Part shown: piece by piece, positions 1 through 7,600 of the stretch
Numbering within the stretch: position 1 is the stretch's first letter
Layout: each line of letters opens with the position of its first letter
Assembly: GCA_964555515.1 (NCBI GenBank)
Contig: CAZKSJ010000030.1
Coordinates: forward strand, 1-12,437
From: UBA1388 sp964555515
GTDB taxonomy: Bacteria > Patescibacteriota > Microgenomatia > UBA1400 > PJMF01
Reading direction: 5' to 3'
DNA length: 12,437 nt
The notes under the pieces: generated by a model
Database searches by the model: none
Seen by the model: the letters and a program-made list of their open reading frames with translations, nothing else
Told to the model about the DNA's origin: nothing
Translations under genes and position numbers: made by a program

Positions 1-78
1 CTCAATCAGGGTAAAACCGGCTTTTTTGGTGTGAACTATTCTCTGCTCTGGTTGCTGCAAATTCGCGGAGGTGCGCAT
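1..78 (-). CDS. Prepilin-like protein, N-terminal fragment (runs off the window)
   Basis: The minus-strand frame from the ATG at 76-78 gives 26 codons without a stop to the window edge. The leader is about 21 residues long and polar. It ends in K18-K19-A20-G21 followed by F22-T-L-I-E26, which is the type III signal sequence of type IV pilins and type II secretion pseudopilins: cleavage after Gly, N-methylated Phe, and Glu at position +5. Known family biology: a prepilin peptidase cuts after this Gly, and the hydrophobic helix then packs into a pilus or pseudopilus core. The start is supported by AGGG six bases upstream. The gene begins 55 bases after the stop of the 1000-aa gene and is probably co-transcribed with it. 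Only the N-terminus is visible, so major pilin, minor pilin and pseudopilin cannot be told apart. Confidence 0.85.
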   Translation of the reverse strand, partial: MRTSANLQQPEQRIVHTKKAGFTLIE

Positions 79-81
79 AAA

Positions 82-99
82 TATCCCTGATATTCCTGA
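82..99. repeat. Two 9-bp tandem units carrying duplicated SD-like cores
   Basis: TATCCCTGA at 82-90 is followed immediately by TATTCCTGA at 91-99, with one mismatch. On the minus strand each unit contains an AGGG or AGGA core, so the leader of the prepilin-like gene has two Shine-Dalgarno-like elements in tandem. It may be a chance slippage product. Confidence 0.5.
85..88 (-). promoter_or_regulatory. Ribosome binding site of the prepilin-like gene
   Basis: AGGG on the minus strand, six bases before the ATG at 78. It decides the start, because no other start codon in this frame lies between it and the upstream gene. A near-copy (AGGA) sits nine bases further upstream within a short tandem repeat. 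Confidence 0.65.
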
Positions 100-133
100 T
101 TCGTCTGATTTGACTATCCAAAACCTACTCGCC

Positions 134-3100
134 TTAGTTAACTTCCTGCCAATTGAGCGTGGTTTCTTTAAGGATGTCTGGGGCATTGGTCACAAAGTCA
201 GGCCGGTGGATGAAAAGCTCAGTTGGCGTAATAAGATGATCGGCATTGTCATCAAAAACACGCTTAAAAACTATTCCACTCCACCCTACATAACTGCCTT
301 CGGCAACGCACCTCTTATTTCCAGAATCAACAGTAATTATGCCATCTGCAACAATGACGGCTTCAATATTTGAGGTAGTGTCAGATTTGTTTGTATTACC
401 AACAGTGCCATCAATGGTTACATCACCACTTACCACGAAAGCCAGGAAATTACCTTCTGGCACTTCTATGAGATGTTCTAAAGTTCCCCCTTGTTCAAAC
501 TTCAAATTCCCTGTGACAAAAATTATATGCTTGCCCGTAACAGTGATGGTATCAATCGGGCGGACAGTTAAATTTCCAACTCGTTTGGAGACTAATGCTT
601 GACCTAAACCAGTTCCCCTTACTGTTCCCGGTGGAAGACTTGATATGCTTTCACTTGAAATTTCATGAATACCATTAATGTCAACTTTTTCAGAAAAGTA
701 AAGGAAGTTCTCGGTTGTCTGCCCTGTTTTCATGTCGGAATTCAGGGCATATGGCGTGCTGCCATTTCCCGGATGTTGAGTGAGATAACCTCTAATATTT
801 TTCATGATGTTATCTAGTCTAGTAATAGGAATACCGGCAGATTTATCGTTGCTAGTGGGTGCGGTGATCAGGTACGGCTCACAAGTTGAGGACTCTTCAC
901 AGGCTGTGCTATAGATAGGTAGATCTGAATGAATGTTATTGTGACCATATACCAAACCACCCCAGACTTGCCACCAGGGCTCAGCCGAAGCCGCAGCATC
1001 AAAGACAATAAAATCTGCGTCTGTGTCTCCAGGGTCTGCTGAGATCTTACAAACTCCTGGATCAACTTCATTGCAGGCACACGCATAGCCGCTAGATTCT
1101 AAATCCAAAGTAACAGTATGGGCGCCTTCAGCGCTCGTAGATAGACTATATCCTGTTCCAGCGGCTTCATAGGTTATCGGTAAAGATGGATTGCTGGTTA
1201 TTGAAGTTGTGTCCTTCAGATTTACCAAAGTTGACTTATCAGTACAGGAATTACTGTCTGTTGTGAGGTAGAAATTTCCGGAAATTGATTTGCTTGTGGG
1301 TGGGCTTGAGCTTTTATACACACAGAAGTTCTGGGTGACGTTGCTGCCTCTTGGATTAATATTCGTAATACAATTTCCACTTCGATCTGCCGGGTTGCTA
1401 TTTGCGCATTGAAAATTAAGGTCATTAATAACCAGGCTTAGTTTGTGATTGATCGAAGAATTTGCTGGTTGAGTATTAAAAGAGAAAGATTTGGTTAACA
1501 GGTTCTGAGTCATAATATTGTTGAGTGGTGTTGGAATAGAGCTGACTTTGAAACTCCCAAGTTCGCCATCTTGAAAACGAATTGAATTTGCTTGACTACA
1601 AGGGGTGTCTATAGATGCAACTTGATAAATATTGCCGCTAATTAATGGAGTAGTCTCCTCTCCACAGTACACGAGCGTGCAAGTTGTATCATTGCTTCTA
1701 TAATTTGGGAGTTCCGTTGTACCATCTGCACCTGCCCACCAAATATAGGCAGAATATGGTACTCCAACTTTCATGGCACCAAAGTTTTTATTATTAGAAT
1801 TGCCTAAAAAGGCTAAATTGTTAGTGATGTTGGAATTGATACTTAATTGCTTGCCGGTTACTGGATAATAATTCCAGAAGTTATTACCCCAATTTGCAGT
1901 TGCTGTTGGAGCAAAATTAAAGACCCAATTAGCGTTGGTATCACCTGACCACGTCCAGTTAAAAGTCATTTTATCATTTGTATCCCCAGTTGTGGGGTCA
2001 ACACAACTTGTTGAACAGCTCAAATTCACTGGTAATGGAGGTATTTTCTCTTCATATATAAAACTACACCGACAGACTTCGTTATTTCTTCCCGGGCCGC
2101 TGCAATCGATGCCTGAGTTCATTTTTTGACCAGTATAAGCTAAAGAGCCAACTGGAATATCTGCCCATGGTACAGTGTTGGGAATTGGATTTTTGCGCCA
2201 ATCCCAGTTCCATCCTTCACCACTTGTTTTTCCTAAACCAAGCAACCCGGCAGGTGTGGTGTTAGATTCGTTATTGGGTAAGACTACGTCATATAGTTCA
2301 TTGTTGTAGATGAAATCAGCTACATTAAATCGCCCACTGTTATCTGTGGTGACAACTCTATTTTGATTATTTTGATCCTTAACTTTGACGGTTAAATTAG
2401 TGACTGGTTTACCAGCTGTGGTGGTCACGGTGCCACAAACTTGGCCGGTTGTGTTTGTATCGGTATATTTGACGTTCCAAGTAACATTGCGGATATGCCA
2501 ATGCATTTGATTGTAATTTTCACAATCATTAAACATATCATTGTCATCACCCGATTTATCTAAACACTCAAATTTAATTCTGGCAGATTTAATTTTATTC
2601 TCTCCGTCTGATGCCTTTAATTCAAGATGATGTACTTCATAACACTCATCTTCTCCCCCATACTGCAGTTTCACAAAATCTTTACCATTATGAGTGGGGT
2701 TAACAAGAGTATTGATTTGACTTTCTCTTCCACATAGTACGTTGGCATTACCGTCAATTCGTAACGTACTAACATCTTGATCCCTCTCGACATCTTTTTC
2801 TTCACCATCTAATCTGGTTACATAAAAACTAAACCCCCCATCTTCATCATGATCATGCATTTCTAAATCTACCGATGTCACTTCTGCTAAACCCTTCACG
2901 ACGTCCGGAGGTACTGGAATAGGCACGTTGATATCATTTTCTGTTTTTGAAGAAGGCCAGGTGGGTGTTCCAAGATAGATTGTGCCATTATTACCGCTTG
3001 TGTCTGCTGTGAAATTGTAGGTGTACTTGACGTATGTGTCAGCTGCAACTACGTATGATGGCAATACAATTAAAGAGTATGTGACAGTGGCAACAACAGT

Positions 3101-3136
3101 CATTACAATTGAAAAAAATGATTTGATAATCGTCAT
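134..3136 (-). CDS. Large secreted modular beta protein with CarboxypepD_reg-like domain
   Basis: The product is 1000 aa with a Sec signal peptide: hydrophobic residues about 8-28 and a V30-A31-A32 site before D33. Residues 33-230 form an unrecognised beta-rich domain containing D95-H-D-E-D-G100, a DxDxDG calcium-loop pattern, and a second acidic patch at 193-206. Residues about 231-287 resemble a carboxypeptidase-regulatory/Cna-B-type beta-sandwich (GQVCGTV...AGKPV...TDNSGRF). The middle, about 330-610, is Cys- and Trp-containing and unassigned. From about 615 to 1000 runs the C-terminal module shared with the 1506-aa protein: Y684-A-C-A-C-N, W721-W-Q, a beta-solenoid-like stretch, and the ending WQEVN. 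The start ATG overlaps the upstream stop as ATGA, and AGGA lies five bases before it. There is no LPXTG motif or C-terminal membrane segment. An extracellular adhesin or pilus-associated role is inferred from architecture and from the prepilin-like gene that follows. Confidence 0.9.
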   Translation of the reverse strand: MTIIKSFFSIVMTVVATVTYSLIVLPSYVVAADTYVKYTYNFTADTSGNNGTIYLGTPTWPSSKTENDINVPIPVPPDVVKGLAEVTSVDLEMHDHDEDGGFSFYVTRLDGEEKDVERDQDVSTLRIDGNANVLCGRESQINTLVNPTHNGKDFVKLQYGGEDECYEVHHLELKASDGENKIKSARIKFECLDKSGDDNDMFNDCENYNQMHWHIRNVTWNVKYTDTNTTGQVCGTVTTTAGKPVTNLTVKVKDQNNQNRVVTTDNSGRFNVADFIYNNELYDVVLPNNESNTTPAGLLGLGKTSGEGWNWDWRKNPIPNTVPWADIPVGSLAYTGQKMNSGIDCSGPGRNNEVCRCSFIYEEKIPPLPVNLSCSTSCVDPTTGDTNDKMTFNWTWSGDTNANWVFNFAPTATANWGNNFWNYYPVTGKQLSINSNITNNLAFLGNSNNKNFGAMKVGVPYSAYIWWAGADGTTELPNYRSNDTTCTLVYCGEETTPLISGNIYQVASIDTPCSQANSIRFQDGELGSFKVSSIPTPLNNIMTQNLLTKSFSFNTQPANSSINHKLSLVINDLNFQCANSNPADRSGNCITNINPRGSNVTQNFCVYKSSSPPTSKSISGNFYLTTDSNSCTDKSTLVNLKDTTSITSNPSLPITYEAAGTGYSLSTSAEGAHTVTLDLESSGYACACNEVDPGVCKISADPGDTDADFIVFDAAASAEPWWQVWGGLVYGHNNIHSDLPIYSTACEESSTCEPYLITAPTSNDKSAGIPITRLDNIMKNIRGYLTQHPGNGSTPYALNSDMKTGQTTENFLYFSEKVDINGIHEISSESISSLPPGTVRGTGLGQALVSKRVGNLTVRPIDTITVTGKHIIFVTGNLKFEQGGTLEHLIEVPEGNFLAFVVSGDVTIDGTVGNTNKSDTTSNIEAVIVADGIITVDSGNKRCVAEGSYVGWSGIVFKRVFDDNADHLITPTELFIHRPDFVTNAPDILKETTLNWQEVN

Positions 3137-4551
3137 AATATTCCTAGTAGTTCCGCATCTTGAGAGGGGCTGATCTCATGCTTTTGACTCAAATGTGGCT
3201 TGATTACTTGCCACACATTTGGTTGGCCATCTTCTTGAACAGTGTGACTCACCAAAATTGTATTACCATTTTGTGATATAAATATTTTTGATGAACTTGG
3301 GACCTCTGTTTGGAAAATTGTTTCTCCATTTAGTGAATAAACCTTGAGTTGTTGGATATTCCGGTCGGTAGGCAGCCATGACGAAAGGATGAATGATGAA
3401 TTTTTTGATGACCAATGAATAATAGGATTGAGTTTCATTCCTGAATTAATTTGAATTGCTGGAATTTCGGGTTCTGATTCTTTGCTGATCTGAATAAAGC
3501 TGACAGAACCTTGATTGTTATAGCTTGCTAGATAATTGGATGGATAGCCGGTAGTAGAAAGCAATGCATTCGGAAATTTATTAATAACCTTTTGAGAGCT
3601 GATGTTTCTTGTTTCTACCACCGTCTCATTACCAGTAGAAATTTCTCCTGTGATCGTTTCTAATTCATGATCATAATGATAGACGTTGACCTGATCTGCG
3701 CTAAACGATCCTTTTTGAAGAATTTGGGGAATAGATGCATCCACACTAAAAATATTTTGCTGGGTTGATCTATCATTTGCTGCGTCCGAACCGATCATGA
3801 CAAAGTGATGAGAATCAGCTGACCAAGTTGCCGAATGAAGCTCAATATTTTGATCTGATCCAATCAATAATGCTAAATCGGTTAATTGATGTTTGAGCGT
3901 ATCAACTAAATACAGGCCGTTGTCGTGGGTTAGGATCAACCAGTATCGAGCATCAAAAGAAACTTTGACGTTCTTAACTCTATTTGGGATTTTTTTAAAA
4001 ATGGGATCAATCTCGGTAATTTGGCCAGAAGCGGGATTCATCATCTGCAAACCATCGTTGGTTGAAACCAATGCCATTCCCTCAAGCTGAGAAGCATCGA
4101 AAGATAGTTTTTCGGTAGTAGCTAATTGGGGAAGATCTTTTTTTTCAAAGTTGTTGCTAACTGTATCCTTAAACATATACGCCCCCATGGCAATCAAGAT
4201 GATCCCCAAGCTAGCAAGCACGATCAACAGCGGTGCGTTTTTGGTAAACTTGAGTCGCGGCCAGCGACGCTTTTTACGTGGCGAGCCAATCACCAGCGGT
4301 GGGTGCTCGGGGTGGTGGGTGGCAGTGGGGTGTGTGACCGTGTGGCGAGGGTGATGGCTAGTTGGTGCCGACACTTTTTTGGGATCAGGGGCTGCTCCAA
4401 ATATTGTCTCATTTTCAGTCCGGAAAGCTGCCTGCTTATCCTTTGATGACTGGTGCTTACTCTCCTCCTTTTTGTCTTTTTTCGACTTAAAATGAGTCCA
4501 TTGTGCCGGGTGAATGGAGTCGTGGTCAAGCGTTGGTTCGTAATCTGTCAT
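3133..4551 (-). CDS. Single-pass membrane protein with extracytoplasmic beta-propeller-like domain
   Basis: About 472 aa from the ATG at 4551. A TTG three codons further upstream is open but lies one base from the SD, so ATG is preferred. Residues 1-105 are polar and cytoplasmic. They include a Lys-rich stretch (22-39), a His/Pro/Thr-rich tail (66-85, with seven His) and a basic cluster (92-104) just before one transmembrane helix at about 106-126. By the positive-inside rule the C-terminus faces outward. Residues about 145-472 contain recurring short strands of the type 'S.DG....hhh...L....' (for example LVSTNDGLQMMNPASG, VSFDARYWLILTHDNG, ATWSADSHHF, IHWSSKNSSF), typical of TolB/WD40-like beta-propellers. 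No catalytic motif is visible, so the propeller is more likely a binding or scaffolding unit. It lies between the genes for two giant exported proteins, which suggests it helps anchor or assemble them. That role is inferred. Confidence 0.87.
   Translation of the reverse strand: MTDYEPTLDHDSIHPAQWTHFKSKKDKKEESKHQSSKDKQAAFRTENETIFGAAPDPKKVSAPTSHHPRHTVTHPTATHHPEHPPLVIGSPRKKRRWPRLKFTKNAPLLIVLASLGIILIAMGAYMFKDTVSNNFEKKDLPQLATTEKLSFDASQLEGMALVSTNDGLQMMNPASGQITEIDPIFKKIPNRVKNVKVSFDARYWLILTHDNGLYLVDTLKHQLTDLALLIGSDQNIELHSATWSADSHHFVMIGSDAANDRSTQQNIFSVDASIPQILQKGSFSADQVNVYHYDHELETITGEISTGNETVVETRNISSQKVINKFPNALLSTTGYPSNYLASYNNQGSVSFIQISKESEPEIPAIQINSGMKLNPIIHWSSKNSSFILSSWLPTDRNIQQLKVYSLNGETIFQTEVPSSSKIFISQNGNTILVSHTVQEDGQPNVWQVIKPHLSQKHEISPSQDAELLGIL
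3142..3145 (-). promoter_or_regulatory. Ribosome binding site of the 1000-aa gene
   Basis: AGGA on the minus strand, five bases before the ATG at 3136. It lies inside the last codons of the 472-aa gene, so translation of the pair is probably coupled through the ATGA overlap. Confidence 0.6.
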
Positions 4552-4560
4552 AGCAAACAA

Positions 4561-4565
4561 CCCTC
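4561..4565 (-). promoter_or_regulatory. Ribosome binding site of the 472-aa gene
   Basis: GAGGG on the minus strand, nine bases before the ATG at 4551. It is too close to the in-frame TTG at 4560, so it favours the ATG start. Confidence 0.6.
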
Positions 4566-4584
4566 ACAAAATTGGGGTACTACC

Positions 4585-4614
4585 AGAATACAGGAATTTT
4601 TGCCTGGTCGTCAA
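4585..4614 (-). promoter_or_regulatory. Candidate sigma-70-type promoter before the 472-aa gene
   Basis: On the minus strand, TTGACG (4609-4614, 5 of 6 to consensus) is followed by an 18-base spacer and TATTCT (4585-4590, 4 of 6). It lies in the 110-base gap (4552-4661) between the stop of the 1506-aa gene and the start of the 472-aa gene, leaving a leader of about 25-30 bases. An imperfect inverted repeat, ACCAG/CTGGT (4582-4586 and 4604-4608), spans the spacer and -10 and could be an operator or chance. This would let the 472-aa, 1000-aa and prepilin-like genes be transcribed independently. Confidence 0.4.
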
Positions 4615-4661
4615 GTTGGAGAAATGGGGATATGGAGGAAGGCGGGAATTAAAGCTACCGC

Positions 4662-7600
4662 TTAGTTGGCTTCTTTCCAGGTGAGGTCTGGTGTTTTGAT
4701 GGCTTCTGGGGTGTTGGTCACTATGTCTGGGCGGAAGAAGAATTGCTCGGTGGGTGACACGGCGTTCTTTTGGCGGGCAAGTTGATCTAGGGTTTCATCA
4801 TTGTCAAATTCTCTGGGTAAACTGACGTTGTTCCAACCCACAAATGTGCCACCCCCCACGAATTTACGATCTAAAGTGCCAGTGCCATATGATTCAACAG
4901 TCATTGTGTTTGAAGCGATAAAAATACCTTCAATGAGTTGACCTCTACTGTTATCTAAACACGTGAGTCCGGCATCGTCTGAACCACAATGATAGCCAAT
5001 ATTTTTATCAAAGGTAATATTGCCACTGGCAACGACCATGAGGAAACCGCCACTGGCGATATCAATTGAGTTTTTGCCCGCCATCGTAAGTCTTGTATTG
5101 GGTTGCCTTACCCTTAGATTACCGTCAATCACTAATATGTATTTACTATTTGTGTCGATATTCCACGGGTTACTATTATCCCCAACTATCAAGTCAACCG
5201 TTCCCGAAGAACCTCCAGTTCCTGGCCTGAGGTAATGGACATACACAGTTTTTGTGGTTTCTCCATCATTGAATGGAGTGATAGGACTAGTTGGAGTGCT
5301 TGAGTTGTTGAATCTGGCTTCGTCTCCACTTCTCGGTGTTACTGTCTGCAGATCTAGCAACTTATAAAAATAATCATAATCTTGTCTGTCGGTCTCAATG
5401 GCAGGAGGAATTCCTGCACTTATAGCGCCCGTATCAGACGGTGCTCTGTTAGTCCACCAGCTTCCGTTAAGAGTATCGATGGCATCATCATTTGTAACTG
5501 GTATGCCCGCTTTCTTATCATTTACGTCTGGATCAACAACTGTGGGATGAGCGTTGATAAAGCTGTGATCTTTGCACCAATCTTGAGCTTCGCAGTTTGC
5601 ATTGGCTGTACCACTATCATTAATTGGTATAGCACTACTCAAGCTATTATTTCCAAAAATCAACCCCCCTACGGTCTGCCACCAGGAGTCGTAAATTAAG
5701 TTGGCCTTGACGACGTAGAAGGTGTTATTAGAAGGAGAATCAATACTATTTATTTGGCAGACGTGATTGTTGTCCGTTTTGTTGCATGCACACGCATAAT
5801 CTTCAACATTGGTTATCGTTAATTTTGCGGTATAACTATTTGCCCATTCTGATATGGGATTTGCAAAAGGTACTTGTTGAGCAAAGGTAAAAGAACCATT
5901 CGCAAGCGGCGTTTGTTTAAAACTGATTCCATCATCAGGATTTTCTTGCTCATCAGGCCAAGGAAATTCTGTTATCCAATCCAATCTGACAATTCCTTCA
6001 ACACCTGGGTCAGGGGTGTAAGATCCGGTAACTGAATTACAATTTGCTGGGATGGAATTTACTGCTTCAACTGTGGATGAAACAGTACAACCTAGCTGAT
6101 ACCTTCTAGTCGTCCATCCCGATGTAATTTTTTCGCCACAGCTATTAATTGATGATCGAACAGAAATTTTTAAATCAGTACCCAAATCTGCAAGCGCAGG
6201 AATTGAAACCGTGGCATTTCCACTAGCGTTTGGAGTAGCTGTTGCAGAATGCTTATCAGTGAAGCTTGATTTAGCAATATCGGTTATCGAGGCAGTTTCA
6301 CCTCCTTTATATACTAAAATCTCAAAAGACTCCGCATCTGCTGTTGGGTCACTTAGAGTGACATTGTAAGCGTAATATCCCCCCGATAGAGTGGGACAGA
6401 TTTTCTGATTATTGCTCAAGTTAACTGTGGGATTTTCAGCAATTTCGTCGACACAAGATTCTATTGTCACGGTTTTGCTACAAGTATCTGAGCAGTTTGT
6501 GGTGAAACTTGGATCCATAACAGCAGTGTTTAAACCGCACGTATTGGTAGAAGGATTATAGTCTGGATGACCGTAACAGCCTCCGTCAATCCCGTCATAC
6601 AACCAAGCAAATAAATCATACGTACCTGTTGTCAGTTCAGGAAGCGTATATGTATTTGAGTAAATGTTGCTTCCGTCTTCAATTGGAAGTGCCTTGTGAC
6701 CTGGTGATGTCGGTATTTGATGATCAGTGGTGCACTCACCATCTGGCCTGAGACCAATTGCTACCTGGCCTTTTTTTGAGCTAGTAGCCTTAACATTATC
6801 CAAATACAACTTCGTGCCGTCTTCAATACCTCTAAAAACTATCCTGTACATAGAACTGTTATTACCATTTGGAACCGGCCCAAAAGTGGCAGAGCCAACA
6901 TAATGTGCCCATTCTCCGGTAACTGGTATGTCATACTCTGCATTATTATCTATATCAAAAACAATAGTCTCAGAATCCTCTGGAACATTATATTGAAAGG
7001 GAATCTCTGGGTCAGTAACTTTTTGAAATGGATATCTGTTAATGTGAGTATTCCGAAGTGTAACGACTGAACCTTCTGTTTTCATATCAAACTCAATCCT
7101 TATGGTCGTATTGGTCAAATCTCCGTCGGTATGAATCCATTCTGTAAATACTGCTGAATTATATAAATTAGTACCCTCACGCATGCCATATAATAGGGAT
7201 CTATTGTCGTCAATGCTTTGAGTAACCGGGCAATTCGGTCTGCAATCAACAACCTCAAAATGTGAAATCCGTCCAAATGTGTGCCAGCCAATAATTGAAC
7301 CCCAAGTACCAGCTGGTACCATGGTAAAAAATTGGTTCATCCAAGGGTTATTATCATACCTTTGTAAGGCATCTATTTTAAAAATATATTCTTCTCCTGG
7401 TATTAAAGGGTCGTCACTGTCTCCGGCAACCTTTTTTAATTCACCGTCTTCCATTTCCTTCAAAATGGAAAAATTAGTGCATTTAGCAGGTGAATCATCC
7501 CCTTTTGGGTCAAAGTAATTTATTTTAGTTGTTTTATCTTTGACTAGGCAATGGTCATCTGAGGATGGATCACATTTTGGCGTGTAAGGATATGATGACA

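Noticed and set aside
71..373. Plus-strand open frame beginning with GTG, 100 codons
   Set aside because: It is antisense to the end of the 1000-aa gene and to the prepilin-like start. GGAG abuts the GTG with no spacing, and the product has no recognisable features.
4126..4446. Plus-strand open frame of 106 codons opposite the 472-aa gene
   Set aside because: It is a shadow of the His/Pro-rich and membrane-helix coding region, with no SD and no protein-like pattern.
4621..4661. Possible rho-independent terminator after the 1506-aa gene
   Set aside because: Only a 4-bp GCGG/CCGC stem with a long loop and no following T-run could be found.
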